Shown here in pieces: positions 1 to 8,360 of a stretch of DNA of 64,000 nt. The notes below the pieces were generated by a model that was given only the letters and a program-made list of their open reading frames with translations, did no database searches and was not told the DNA's origin. Numbering within the stretch: the stretch's first letter is position 1; each line of letters begins with the position of its first letter. A program made the translations under genes and the position numbers. Source of the stretch: Alkalihalobacterium sp048323755 (GTDB taxonomy: Bacteria; Bacillota; Bacilli; Bacillales; Bacillaceae_F); assembly GCF_048323755.1 (NCBI RefSeq), contig NZ_JBLWFS010000017.1:1-64000 (forward strand). The letters run 5' to 3'.

Positions 1-46
1 TAGATAATTGTGTAATTTCTTTCTCTGTAAATAGCTTTTTACTCAT
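1..46 (-). CDS. N-terminal fragment of a probable IS3-type transposase OrfA
   Basis: Only 15 codons are visible (MSKKLFTEKEITQLS). The ATG at 46 is preceded on the minus strand by a GGAGA ribosome binding site about 7 nt away. The start resembles the short HTH proteins (OrfA) of Bacillus IS3 elements that begin with K-x-F-T-E-x-E-I, and it lies 104 bp inside the putative IS terminus. The rest is outside the window, so identity rests on this short match and on position. Confidence 0.4.
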   Translation of the reverse strand, partial: MSKKLFTEKEITQLS

Positions 47-150
47 GATTCTCCATCTCCAAGTTATGTCTCAATTTGTAGTTCTTACATTATACAAAAA
101 AGTACCCTACAGAGAGAGCACTTTTTTAAGTGTCTACTCTATAGGGTACA
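1..150 (-). mobile_element. End of an IS3-like insertion sequence, truncated by the window edge
   Basis: Read on the minus strand from 150 downward, the segment begins TGTACCCTATAGAGTAGACA, which resembles the TGTACC-type termini of IS3/IS150-group elements as I recall them. Within it, 101-122 and 128-149 form an imperfect inverted repeat. An ORF with its own ribosome binding site starts at 46 and runs out of the window, as expected for the first transposase gene just inside an IS end. The other end and any target duplication lie outside, so the family call is an inference. Confidence 0.5.
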
Positions 151-253
151 TTTTACTTCGTGCATTGGCAGTTTTTTTGTGCACAAATGAAGAGTGCAGT
201 TACTAGTTGATTAATCATTGTTGATTTGGAGGGTCTTTTGTCGTCAAATCTTA

Positions 254-1081
254 TTATAAATTTACACGTTGTCGCTCTTTGCCAACATAATAAACCCATT
301 CTTTAAAGCCTATCTCTTTCAAACGCTGCTTTACAAGATTAAACTCATCACCGACGCGATCAGGAGTGTGAGCATCAGAGCCGAAAGTGACTTGAACGTT
401 ATAGTATAGTGCGCGTTCTAATATTTCATCAGATGGATACCAGCCACCGGCGTCTTTTGTTTTTCCAGATGTGTTAATTTCAATAGCTAAATCGGAGGCC
501 GCTAAGATCGGCAGTGTTTTTTCGATCGCATCCGTTTCAATCTGTGAAAATTCAGGGTAAAATCCTTTCATTGCGTCAATATGGCCCAGTACTTGAAACA
601 TTCCGCTGCGTGCCGATTGCTCAATCAGCCGGTAGTATTCTTCTTTTGTCTGCCTCTTTTGTTCTACCGTAAGCCCTTCAAAGCGTCCTTTTTTAAAGAT
701 ACTCAAGTTTTCTACAAAATGAACGGAACCGATGATGTAATCAAAAGGATACTTTTGCAGTTCCTTCTTATAGTTCTCCATTTGTCCAGGGAAGAAATCA
801 CATTCAATTCCTAGTAACACTTGAATTTTGTCGCTGAACTTTTCTTTTAGGGAAAGTACTTCATTTACATAGTTTGGAAAATCACTTCTAGCCATTGTGA
901 TCCCCGGGCTCGGATGATCTTTGCTTTTATGAAAATAGGGAGCGTGGTCAGCAATACCTATTACTTCTAACCCTTTTTCAATAGCTGCTTGTATATACGC
1001 CTCAATAGTACCTTCTGCATGACCACATCGTTCATGGTGAGTATGTAAGTCGAATGTTGTTTTTGTATGGTTATTATTCAT
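254..1081 (-). CDS. hisJ: Histidinol-phosphatase, PHP family (HisJ-type)
   Basis: Cytoplasmic metal-dependent phosphatase that should hydrolyse histidinol phosphate to histidinol, the penultimate step of histidine synthesis. The 275-residue product has the PHP layout: an N-terminal D-L-H-T-H-H cluster (about residues 11-16), an ADHAPY box, a G-I-E-C-D segment and a C-terminal G-S-D-A-H metal site. The start is the ATG at 1081, because a GGAGGT ribosome binding site lies just upstream; an in-frame ATG five codons earlier overlaps that site and is unlikely. It stands alone without other his genes, as hisJ does in B. subtilis. PHP proteins have varied substrates, but length and motifs fit HisJ well. 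Confidence 0.85.
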   Translation of the reverse strand: MNNNHTKTTFDLHTHHERCGHAEGTIEAYIQAAIEKGLEVIGIADHAPYFHKSKDHPSPGITMARSDFPNYVNEVLSLKEKFSDKIQVLLGIECDFFPGQMENYKKELQKYPFDYIIGSVHFVENLSIFKKGRFEGLTVEQKRQTKEEYYRLIEQSARSGMFQVLGHIDAMKGFYPEFSQIETDAIEKTLPILAASDLAIEINTSGKTKDAGGWYPSDEILERALYYNVQVTFGSDAHTPDRVGDEFNLVKQRLKEIGFKEWVYYVGKERQRVNL

Positions 1082-1126
1082 TAAGTGCACCTCCATATTA
1101 ATATATAGTAAACAGTATATATTAGA

Positions 1127-1160
1127 AGAGACTTAAACCCAAAATATGGTTTAAGCCTCT
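1127..1160 (-). terminator. Hairpin after the BCCT transporter gene
   Basis: Thirteen-base arms (AGAGACTTAAACC and GGTTTAAGCCTCT) pair with one G-U wobble on the minus-strand transcript. The obvious T-run is on the plus side, so termination of the minus transcript may be weak or the hairpin may work both ways. It separates the transporter from hisJ. Confidence 0.5.
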
Positions 1161-1166
1161 TTTTTA

Positions 1167-2708
1167 TTAGCTTGCTGATTTCTTAGAAAACAGCTTTTCT
1201 TTTTTTGTTGGTTTGTTTGATGAATTTTCCTGTAATTCTTGGTTAAGTGCTTTGACTAAACCGTAACACATGACTAAGATGATGAAGGTTAACGGAAGAG
1301 CACTTACAATAATGGCGGTTTGTAATCCTGCCAATCCTCCTGAGGCCATAAGCACAAGCGTGGATGCAACTAAAATAATTCCCCAAGTTACTTTCACACG
1401 GCTAGAAGGATTTAATTTTCCACCTGTTGTCAGCATACCTAAAACGAAAGTTGCTGAGTCAGCTGATGTAACGAAGAAGGTCGTAATTAATGCCACTGTT
1501 AAAATCGAAAGTAAGATTCCAAATGGCAGTTGTTGATACACATAAAATAAAGCTGTTTCAAGACCTTGACCAGAAACATTTAATCCTTGAGTTAATTCTA
1601 AATAAATTCCTGTTCCTCCAAATACGGTAAACCATAGAGCACACACGAGTGTTGGAACTAGAAGAACAGCCACTGTAAACTCACGAATAGTACGCCCTTT
1701 CGATACACGAGCAATGAACATTCCGACAAAAGGTGTCCAAGAAATCCACCATGCCCAATAGAAAATGGTCCACCCTTGAGTCCAAGCCGCTTCATTGGAC
1801 TCAAAAGGAGAAATTCGTAAGCCCATTAGCGCTACATTCTGTACATATGTTCCTAAGGTTGTCGTAAACATGTTCAATAAAAACAAAGTAGGACCTAGAA
1901 TTAACATGGCAACCAATAATAAAGTGGCAATTGTCATATTTGTGTTACTTAAATATTTAATTCCACGTGAAATTCCTGTGTTTGCTGAGATGATGAAAAG
2001 AATAGTGATGATCGCCATGATCACCATCTGAACCATAAAGTTGTTAGGAATACCGATTAGATATTCTAATCCAGCATTGATTTGTTGTGAGCCTAATCCA
2101 AGTGAGGCTGCTACACCAAATAATGTGGCGAATACGGCTACGACATCAATCGTACGCCCGATCGGACCTTTCACCTTTTCACCAAGCACAGGGTAAAGTG
2201 TTGCACTCATTAATCCAGGAGCACCTTTGTTAAACTTCTGATAAGCTAGAGCTAATGCGACAATGGCATAGATAGCCCATGCGTGTAGGCCCCAGTGAAG
2301 CCAAGTATAACGCATTCCTAACATGGCAGATTGTTCTGTACTTCCGTCTCCTAGTGGAGGGCTTGCAAAATGAGCAATTGGTTCTGAAACGCCATAGAAT
2401 AAAAGACCAATTCCCATCCCGGCAGAAAACAACATCGCAAACCAAGTCGGTCGACTATATTCCGGTTTTGCATCTTGCTTTCCAAGCTTAATTTTTCCGT
2501 ACTTACTAAAGATCATAAAAATAGCAAAGCCGAGGAAAAACGTTGCAACTAACTGATAATACCACCCGAACGACTCGAGTACAAAACTTTGTGCTACTCC
2601 CATTGCAGCACTTAATTGATTAGGAATAAGCACACCTATTAAAACAAAAATGGCGGCTATCCCTACAGAAATTTTGAAAATTGACCTATCACTACTATCC
2701 AAATTCAT
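1167..2708 (-). CDS. BCCT-family glycine betaine/choline/carnitine transporter (OpuD-like)
   Basis: Secondary transporter of the betaine-choline-carnitine family that takes up quaternary-ammonium osmolytes with sodium. The 513-residue product shows about twelve hydrophobic segments, the glycine-rich GMGIGLLFYGVSEP stretch (about residues 96-109) and the W-rich signature YWAWWISWTPFVGMFIARVS (about 320-339), both diagnostic. It ends in a short lysine-rich cytoplasmic tail. The start ATG at 2708 follows an AAAGGAAG ribosome binding site. Substrate cannot be assigned from sequence; glycine betaine (OpuD) is likeliest for a Bacillus. It is monocistronic, with a hairpin after the stop. Confidence 0.9.
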   Translation of the reverse strand: MNLDSSDRSIFKISVGIAAIFVLIGVLIPNQLSAAMGVAQSFVLESFGWYYQLVATFFLGFAIFMIFSKYGKIKLGKQDAKPEYSRPTWFAMLFSAGMGIGLLFYGVSEPIAHFASPPLGDGSTEQSAMLGMRYTWLHWGLHAWAIYAIVALALAYQKFNKGAPGLMSATLYPVLGEKVKGPIGRTIDVVAVFATLFGVAASLGLGSQQINAGLEYLIGIPNNFMVQMVIMAIITILFIISANTGISRGIKYLSNTNMTIATLLLVAMLILGPTLFLLNMFTTTLGTYVQNVALMGLRISPFESNEAAWTQGWTIFYWAWWISWTPFVGMFIARVSKGRTIREFTVAVLLVPTLVCALWFTVFGGTGIYLELTQGLNVSGQGLETALFYVYQQLPFGILLSILTVALITTFFVTSADSATFVLGMLTTGGKLNPSSRVKVTWGIILVASTLVLMASGGLAGLQTAIIVSALPLTFIILVMCYGLVKALNQELQENSSNKPTKKEKLFSKKSAS

Positions 2709-2958
2709 ACACTTCCTTTACTTCTACGTTGTCTTTTTCAAGCATAAAATCACACATTACTAGTAAACCATATTCTAGTAAATTATTAAAAAAGGATACA
2801 GTGGAGTATTTTTAGAAATTGACTTGATAATAAGAGAAGCCTTCGATTATCTTTTAATCATATAGAAATACTGCAAAATAAGACGTAATTCTCCATGATG
2901 CTCCAATTACTCGACAATAGGAGAGACGCAGTACTCGGAATCCGTAAAGATTTGAAAT

Positions 2959-2987
2959 TTGTGAGTGAAAGATGCCATGGATATGAT
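2959..2987 (+). promoter_or_regulatory. SigA-type promoter for ppaC
   Basis: TTGTGA (2959-2964), a 17-bp spacer, then TATGAT (2982-2987), 77 bp before the ppaC start. This is a good housekeeping promoter by spacing and sequence. The rest of the 356-bp divergent gap 2709-3064 shows nothing else recognisable apart from the transporter's ribosome binding site. Confidence 0.6.
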
Positions 2988-3064
2988 AAACTATATTTTG
3001 GGTAATCATAAAGATATTAAAGTTGATTTCCATCAATTTCTACTAACGGCTAGGAGGAGTAAAA

Positions 3065-4003
3065 ATGGAGAAAGTATTTGTCTTTGGACATAAGAATCCA
3101 GACACTGATTCAATTTGTTCTGCTATTGTTTACGCTAACTTAAAAAATAAACTTGGAATGAACGCCGAGCCTATTCGTTTAGGTCAACTTAATGGGGAAA
3201 CACAATATGTGTTAGACCATTTTCAAGTAGCGGTCCCTCGTTTAGTGGAAAAAGTTTCAGAAGAAGTAAAAAGTGTTATCTTAGTGGACCATAATGAGCG
3301 TCAACAAAGTGCAAATGATATTAATGAAGTTCGCGTGTTAGAAGTCATCGATCATCACCGAATTGCAAACTTTGAAACAAGCGATCCTTTATACTATCGT
3401 GCAGAACCAGTTGGTTGTACAACGACTATTTTAAATAAATTACATAAAGAGAATGGTGTAGAAGTAACGAAAGAGATGGCCGGATTAATGCTGTCTGCGA
3501 TTATTTCAGATACTTTATTATTAAAGTCACCGACATGCACAGATCAAGATGTGGCTGCAGCACGTGAACTAGCGCAAATTGCTGGAGTCGACTTAGAAAG
3601 CTACGGCTTAGAAATGTTAAAAGCAGGTGCAGACTTAAGTCAGAAGACAATTGCTGAACTTATTTCTCTTGATGCAAAAGAATTCGACATGGGTAATAAA
3701 AAAGTTGAAATCGCTCAAGTTAATGTCGTAGATACAAATGATGTATTAGGACGTCAAGCAGAATTAGAAGTTGCTTTAACAAAAGTTGTTGAAGATAAGG
3801 GATTAGACTTATTCCTTTTTGTTGTAACCGACATTCTGAATAACGACTCGGTTGGTGTGGCGATCGGTAAAGCTTCAACTGCTGTTGAAAAAGCATTCGA
3901 CGTTACCTTATCAAATAACACAGCAACATTAAAAGGTGTTGTATCTCGTAAAAAACAAATCGTTCCAATCTTAACGACAACTTTAAGTGAAGTTGAAGTG
4001 TAA
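3065..4003 (+). CDS. ppaC: Manganese-dependent inorganic pyrophosphatase (family II)
   Basis: Hydrolyses pyrophosphate to two phosphates, pulling biosynthetic reactions forward in the cytoplasm. The 312 residues match the usual family II size (about 309). DHH-family metal motifs are all present: GHKNPDTDS (about 8-16), VDHNE (about 75), DHHRI (about 97) and a Thr-Asp-rich ISDTLLLKSPT segment (about 147). The C-terminal DHHA2 domain ends with the SRKKQ active-site signature. Start ATG at 3065 follows a TAGGAGGAG ribosome binding site. It is monocistronic, with its own promoter and terminator. Confidence 0.96.
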   Translation: MEKVFVFGHKNPDTDSICSAIVYANLKNKLGMNAEPIRLGQLNGETQYVLDHFQVAVPRLVEKVSEEVKSVILVDHNERQQSANDINEVRVLEVIDHHRIANFETSDPLYYRAEPVGCTTTILNKLHKENGVEVTKEMAGLMLSAIISDTLLLKSPTCTDQDVAAARELAQIAGVDLESYGLEMLKAGADLSQKTIAELISLDAKEFDMGNKKVEIAQVNVVDTNDVLGRQAELEVALTKVVEDKGLDLFLFVVTDILNNDSVGVAIGKASTAVEKAFDVTLSNNTATLKGVVSRKKQIVPILTTTLSEVEV

Positions 4004-4025
4004 TTAAAAATCCTATCGATTTTAT

Positions 4026-4055
4026 GGCTGACTCCATCTGTTGAGTCGGCCTTTT
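4026..4055 (+). terminator. Rho-independent terminator of ppaC
   Basis: GGCTGACTC (4026-4034) pairs with GAGTCGGCC (4043-4051, one G-U), followed by TTTT. Confidence 0.75.
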
Positions 4056-4065
4056 ACATTTGGCT

Positions 4066-4489
4066 GGAGAAAGCGTGAACGAAAAGCGGAGAATGATGAG
4101 CGGTAGAGGGAAAAATTAGGAGAAAGCGTGAACAGAAAGCGCGGAATGATGTGCGGAAGAGGAAGAAATTAGGAGAAAGCGTGAACGAAAAGCGCGGAAT
4201 GATGAGCGGAAGAGGGAATAATTAGGAGAAAGCGTGAACAAAAAGCATGGAATGGTGAGTGGAAGAGGGAATAATTAGGAGAAAGCGTGAACAAAAAGCA
4301 TGGAATCGTGAGCGGTGGAGGGAAAAATTAGGAGGAAGCGTGAACGAAAAGTGTGGAATCGTGAGCGGAAGAGGGAGAAATTAGGAGAAAGGTTGAGCGG
4401 AAAGCGTGGAATCGTGAGCAGAAGAGGGAGAAATTAGGAGGAAGCATCAACCCATGGGCTGGATTGGCGCACCGGAAAAACTAGGCGTA
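4066..4489 (+). repeat. Tandem array of 53-bp units, seven good copies plus a decayed eighth
   Basis: Units start at 4066, 4119, 4172, 4225, 4278, 4331 and 4384, each exactly 53 bp, followed by a degenerate unit from 4437. No indels occur between copies; substitutions are scattered. Each of the seven units reads as GGAG, five bases, GTG (TTG in the seventh), thirteen further codons, then TAG, and that TAG overlaps the GGAG of the next unit. The first unit would encode MNEKRRMMSGRGKN. Because 53 is not a multiple of three, no long ORF crosses the array. The differences between copies mostly change amino acids, so peptide conservation is not evident. Related copies are at 31607-31652 and 54091-54310. 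With the ppaC terminator this accounts for most of the 548-bp gap. Confidence 0.9.
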
Positions 4490-4551
4490 GGCAAGCAACC
4501 ATAGGTCAGATGAAAACACTTGAAAAATAAAAGCCAAAATGAGGTCTATAT

Positions 4552-5187
4552 ATGATATTAAAAGTTATTATCGCATTTGTGTTAGGTGTTATTTTAACTG
4601 TATTATTAACGGCACTTGGACTACATCCAGTTCTTAGCTATTTTGTCATTATTTTTTTAATCTTATTTATCGTTTTGTACCTTCCGCTTCTTTTGCCTGC
4701 CTATGTATCTAGAAATGAGAAAACGATTGAGAAGTATTTATTGAAAAACAAAAACCACCCGCAGCTGTATTTGTTTTATGCCTTGGGTAACCGGATGGAT
4801 GAGGATGTTGATCAAATCATTTCGAAATTGCTAAAAAAACCTAGTAATAAACATCAAAAGGCTTTATATCAAACGATTCTTCATTTTTATAACAACGATT
4901 TTAAAGCAGCCAGTGAAACACTTAATGACATACGACCTGAAAAAATAAAAGAGTACTATAAGATTGGTGCTGAAATCGAATTGGGGAAGTTAAAAGATGC
5001 TCAAGCAGCCATTGAGCAGTTACAAGAAGGTTGGGTGAAATACTCATTGCTAGCCGAATTATGCAATAAAAAAGAAGATAGACCTTCTGCGATCCGTTAT
5101 GCCAATAGGGCACTCAGCAAGGCAAGGGGATTGCAATGGTATTTGCTTTATTGTGAATATAAGCGTGAATATAATATAAATGCTTGA
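4552..5187 (+). CDS. Unknown membrane-anchored protein with a helical-repeat cytoplasmic part
   Basis: I do not recognise a named family. The 211 residues begin with two closely spaced hydrophobic segments (about 1-24 and 27-52). A mainly alpha-helical region follows, with TPR-like A-x-x-x-L-x and Y-A-x-x-A-L-S patterns (for instance around 115-200), suggesting a membrane-tethered protein-protein interaction module. The ATG at 4552 is the only good start, but the upstream GAGG is weak. It lies just after the 53-bp repeat array and ends at a strong terminator, so it is probably monocistronic. Confidence 0.7.
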   Translation: MILKVIIAFVLGVILTVLLTALGLHPVLSYFVIIFLILFIVLYLPLLLPAYVSRNEKTIEKYLLKNKNHPQLYLFYALGNRMDEDVDQIISKLLKKPSNKHQKALYQTILHFYNNDFKAASETLNDIRPEKIKEYYKIGAEIELGKLKDAQAAIEQLQEGWVKYSLLAELCNKKEDRPSAIRYANRALSKARGLQWYLLYCEYKREYNINA

Positions 5188-5202
5188 AGTAACTAGACGA
5201 AA

Positions 5203-5234
5203 AAATGAGGCTAATGTTTTAGTCTCATTTTTTT
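5203..5234 (+). terminator. Rho-independent terminator after the 4552 gene
   Basis: AAATGAGGCTA (5203-5213) pairs with TAGTCTCATTT (5220-5230) with one mismatch, followed by a run of T. Confidence 0.75.
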
Positions 5235-5361
5235 ATATTCGCATTCATATTTATATAAATAGTATCTTAAACACATCAAAGAATTTATTTTCGGTATAGA
5301 AGGATTTATAGAAAAGAAGGAGAAAGAAACTAATGATACCACTTAAATTAGGAGGAATGAA

Positions 5362-6528
5362 ATGCAGTCGAAGCTAATATTCCCAGAAGTCAGTCATGTC
5401 GGACTAGGTGTAATTGATAATCTTAATGATGAGGTAAAAAAATTAGGGGGGAGTAAAATTCTCGTTGTTACTGAGAAGAATTTAGTTGACCTTGGTATTT
5501 GTTCTCAGGCTCTCCAATCCCTTGATTCATCTAACGTCATTGAAATCTATACAGATGTTGTTCCAGAGCCGCCACTTCATACGGCTGAAAAATTAGTGAG
5601 TTATATAAGAAGAGAGAAATTTGAAATAGTTATTGGTGTAGGTGGTGGAAGTGCCCTGGATTTGGCTAAATTAGGTGCAGTTTTAGCTCAGAATGAAGGG
5701 GAAGTAAAGGATTATCTAAATTTAACTGGGACTAAGAAAGTCCAACATAAAGGTTTACCTAAGATAATGATTCCAACGACAGCAGGAACAGGTTCGGAAG
5801 TGACAGATATTGCAGTATTATCATTAGAGGGAACAAAAGATGTTGTGACACATCCGTATTTGATTTCAGATGTAGCAATAGTGGACCCGTTATTGACGAT
5901 GTCGGTACCACCAAAAATTACAGCAGCAACAGGGATTGATGCTTTGACTCATGCAATTGAGGCCTATATTTCTGTTAACGCTAGTGATGTGACTGACGGA
6001 ATTGCTGAAAAGGCGATTGAACTCATTGGCGCATCACTAGAACGTGCATTCTTAAATGGAAGCGATGAAGAAGCTAGAGAAAAGATGAGTACAGCTAGTT
6101 ATATGGCAGGACTAGCGTTTTATAATGCAGGCGTTGGAGGAGTTCATGCGCTAGCTTATCCACTAGGGAATCGCTTTAAGCTGCCACATGGCGAATCCAA
6201 TGCGGTGTTGCTTCCTTACGTTATGAACTATATTCAAGCAGGGTGTGAAGAGAAGTTAGCGAATGTGTATTTAAAATTAAATCAACATTCATCAGTGGAT
6301 AAAAATGAGGATTTGTCTATGAGTTGTGTACAAATGCTCTTTAATTTAAATAAAAATCTGAAAATTGCTACTAGTCTAAAGGAATACGGAATTGAAGAGA
6401 GACATCTTGAAATGTTAACGGACGATGCAATAAGGCAAAAAAGATTACTTGCTAGGAGCCCAGTAAAGTTAGAATGGAAAGATATTTTTTCTATATATTC
6501 AGCTGCATACGAAGGAAGATTGTTTTAA
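5362..6528 (+). CDS. Iron-containing (type III) alcohol dehydrogenase
   Basis: NAD(P)-dependent dehydrogenase of the Fe-ADH family, acting on an alcohol/aldehyde pair that cannot be named from sequence. In its 388 residues the dinucleotide loop GGGSALD (94-100) and PTTAGTGSE (138-146) are intact. All four metal ligands are present at the usual places: D193 and H197 (GIDALTHAIEAY), H262 (VHALAYPLG) and H276 (PHGESN). The start ATG at 5362 follows AGGAGG; an ATG five bases upstream is out of frame. It sits 110 bp before a thioesterase on the same strand, so a shared role in small acyl/aldehyde metabolism is possible but unproven. Confidence 0.9.
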   Translation: MQSKLIFPEVSHVGLGVIDNLNDEVKKLGGSKILVVTEKNLVDLGICSQALQSLDSSNVIEIYTDVVPEPPLHTAEKLVSYIRREKFEIVIGVGGGSALDLAKLGAVLAQNEGEVKDYLNLTGTKKVQHKGLPKIMIPTTAGTGSEVTDIAVLSLEGTKDVVTHPYLISDVAIVDPLLTMSVPPKITAATGIDALTHAIEAYISVNASDVTDGIAEKAIELIGASLERAFLNGSDEEAREKMSTASYMAGLAFYNAGVGGVHALAYPLGNRFKLPHGESNAVLLPYVMNYIQAGCEEKLANVYLKLNQHSSVDKNEDLSMSCVQMLFNLNKNLKIATSLKEYGIEERHLEMLTDDAIRQKRLLARSPVKLEWKDIFSIYSAAYEGRLF

Positions 6529-6638
6529 TCTACGAAGTTAAGGCGGGAAATTAACATTTCACATGATGAGGACTAACTCAACGTATATCAACAATATGCT
6601 TGAATAAAACACAATTATAAAAGATAGAGGTGATCGAA

Positions 6639-7040
6639 ATGTTTGAAAAAGTGATTGAACCACGGGTTTCAGAAACAGATGGAGCTGGTCATATTAATAA
6701 TACAACAATTCCGATTTGGTTTGAGTCGGGGAGAGATGAAATCTTCCGTTTGTTTACACCGGATTTATCCTTTTCAAAATGGCGTTGCGTTATTATCAAG
6801 ATGAATGTTGAGTATATAAATCAAATCTTTTACGGACGACCTGTAACCGTTCAAACATGGATCTCTAGGATTGGAAACTCTAGTTTTGAAGTATATGAGG
6901 AAATCCAACAAGATGGTGAGGTCTGTGCAAAAGGAAACGCAACTTACGTAAATTTTAACTTTGCAACCCAAAAGTCCGAGCCCATACCTGATGATGTAAA
7001 GAGAGTGATGTCTGGGCATCTTTATGAGAGCACTGGGTAA
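6639..7040 (+). CDS. Acyl-CoA thioesterase, hotdog fold (4HBT/YbgC-like)
   Basis: Probably hydrolyses an acyl-CoA thioester to acid and CoA. The 133-residue product carries the 4-hydroxybenzoyl-CoA-thioesterase signature near its N-terminus, with D-x-x-G-H-I-N-N (TDGAGHINN) and a W-F-E-S-G-R-D segment in which the acidic residue sits where the catalytic Asp/Glu is expected. The start is the ATG at 6639 behind AGAGGTGATC; a GTG three codons upstream lies inside that ribosome binding site. It ends before a bidirectional terminator shared with the convergent peptide gene. Substrate is unknown. Confidence 0.8.
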   Translation: MFEKVIEPRVSETDGAGHINNTTIPIWFESGRDEIFRLFTPDLSFSKWRCVIIKMNVEYINQIFYGRPVTVQTWISRIGNSSFEVYEEIQQDGEVCAKGNATYVNFNFATQKSEPIPDDVKRVMSGHLYESTG

Positions 7041-7127
7041 TATTCCCTATAAATTCGATCAGTAGAACGTATAAAAGTAGTTTAGAAAAATAAAGTGCAA
7101 ATACTTCGAGTATTTATATAAGATATT

Positions 7128-7157
7128 AAAAAACAGTGGGGAACCCCACTGTTTTTT
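7128..7157. terminator. Perfect bidirectional terminator between thioesterase and peptide gene
   Basis: Fourteen-base arms (AAAAAACAGTGGGG and its exact complement) flank a 2-nt loop at 7142-7143, with A/T tracts on both sides. The inner T-run overlaps the TAA stop of the minus-strand peptide gene at 7156-7158, so the peptide transcript ends immediately after its stop codon. Confidence 0.85.
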
Positions 7158-7278
7158 AATATAATTCTATACTTTGAATTCTAGGGCTGCTACTAGGATT
7201 AGCAGTTTCTTCGACTGGGATTGATCCTACAAAGAATATTGCTGTAACTAACAATAAAATAGATAGTGTTTTTTTCAT
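7156..7278 (-). CDS. Short secreted pro-peptide, AimP/Phr-like, partner of the adjacent receptor
   Basis: This 40-residue ORF starts at ATG 7278 behind AAAGGAG and begins 28 nt after the receptor stop on the same strand. The product starts MKKTLSILLLVTAIFFVGS, a classical signal peptide (Lys-Lys, then a hydrophobic core). A short polar tail of about 20 residues follows (VEETANPSSSPRIQSIELY). Size, secretion signal and position directly behind an AimR-type receptor match arbitrium AimP and Rap-Phr pro-peptides, which are exported and cut to 5-6-residue signals. The mature peptide is uncertain: by AimP analogy the last six residues (QSIELY), or an internal piece around SSPRIQ with the Pro-Arg pair known from some arbitrium peptides. 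No RGA ending is present. Confidence 0.7.
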   Translation of the reverse strand: MKKTLSILLLVTAIFFVGSIPVEETANPSSSPRIQSIELY

Positions 7279-7306
7279 CAAATATTACTCCTTTCCTTGT
7301 ATTGAA

Positions 7307-8332
7307 TTATAAACTTAATGCCTCAAGGATAACTTTATTAACACCTAACTTTTTCAATTCAATGATGGGTAAGGTTCTGTAGTAGTAATCCCCAGCTTTT
7401 TTAAAATGTGTAACGGACTCTACAAAAAAATCCTCATCCTTTTTAAGTAGACCTTTATAGTAATAATGAAATGCTAATTGAAAATCATTAGAAATCTCCT
7501 TTTTTACTTTTTGTAAAGTACTATAGGCTTCTTGAACATGATTTCTTTTTATTAAGTAATAGATATATCCATGAATTTCATCAGCGACATTATAAGGTGA
7601 GGTCCTACTAAAGTACTCTGGTTTATTCCAGTAGCAATAAGCAAAATTAAGACTTCTTTGTGATTTAGTTAACTCTGTGTGTTGGTGTAATTTTAGAAAG
7701 ATTTCCTTAGACTTATTAATATTAGTTGTTGCTAAATCTAAATTGGATAAGATAAAAGAGTTTCCAATATTTCTAAATGCAACTCCTTTAGCCTTTTCAG
7801 TAACTGCGTTTTCCAATATAATCTTACCGTAAGCTCTGCACTTCTCTAGTTTATTAAGGTGCAAATATACTGTCTGCATTACTAAACCTAATCTTGTAGA
7901 AGTGGACCTTTTAATATAATTTTCTTCTAGCTGTTCAATTTCAGCAGTTACTAATTCACATAAAGTAGATAACATTTCAAAATATTTTAAATCATAGTAA
8001 TTATAGAGTTGGAGAATCATTCTTAGAACGTTTAGTTCCTTTGAATTACATTTTATGTAAGTTAATTTATTTGTAGCCTCTATCAAACTCAGATGTCCTT
8101 TTACTACCTCTCGATCAATTCGGTACACTTCTGCCCAGGATTGACTTTCTTCGTTGCCGCAAGTCGATAATTTTTCAATTAATTGATCTAGTACATTAGT
8201 CATACTATTGTTTATTGCGTATTCAAGTGCGGTTCGTGCTAGGTGAGAGTTGGGGTCTAAGCTAAGGATGGCCTGTTCAACCTCATCTGCTGTAGAAAGA
8301 TATTCTGCGATGTCTTGATTATTTTCAACCAT
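7307..8332 (-). CDS. AimR-family peptide pheromone receptor lacking the N-terminal HTH
   Basis: All-helical 341-residue TPR-like protein. From memory it aligns with phage SPbeta/phi3T AimR (YopK): ARTALEYA near residue 32, E-W/S-W-A-E-V-Y about 65-70, and a C-terminal FHYYYKGL, S-V-x-x-F-K-K, then P-I-I-E-L-K-K-L-G ending typical of the family. Phage AimR are about 380 residues with an N-terminal DNA-binding HTH; this product begins about where that domain ends. Upstream an in-frame TAA blocks extension, and a promoter and AAAGGG ribosome binding site directly precede the ATG, so the shortening looks genuine rather than an annotation slip. No phage genes are nearby. It may act by protein binding like Rap proteins; a decayed arbitrium remnant is the alternative. 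Confidence 0.75.
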   Translation of the reverse strand: MVENNQDIAEYLSTADEVEQAILSLDPNSHLARTALEYAINNSMTNVLDQLIEKLSTCGNEESQSWAEVYRIDREVVKGHLSLIEATNKLTYIKCNSKELNVLRMILQLYNYYDLKYFEMLSTLCELVTAEIEQLEENYIKRSTSTRLGLVMQTVYLHLNKLEKCRAYGKIILENAVTEKAKGVAFRNIGNSFILSNLDLATTNINKSKEIFLKLHQHTELTKSQRSLNFAYCYWNKPEYFSRTSPYNVADEIHGYIYYLIKRNHVQEAYSTLQKVKKEISNDFQLAFHYYYKGLLKKDEDFFVESVTHFKKAGDYYYRTLPIIELKKLGVNKVILEALSL

Positions 8333-8360
8333 TTCTATCAGCCCTTTTGATCTGTTTTTT

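Noticed and set aside
4066..4489. CRISPR array
   Set aside because: The repeat is continuous with no unique spacers, and no cas genes are nearby.
7307..8332. Classification of the receptor as an ordinary Rap phosphatase
   Set aside because: The N-terminal three-helix segment and typical Rap start are absent, while the ALEYA and C-terminal FHYYYKGL and ELKKLG patterns fit AimR better.
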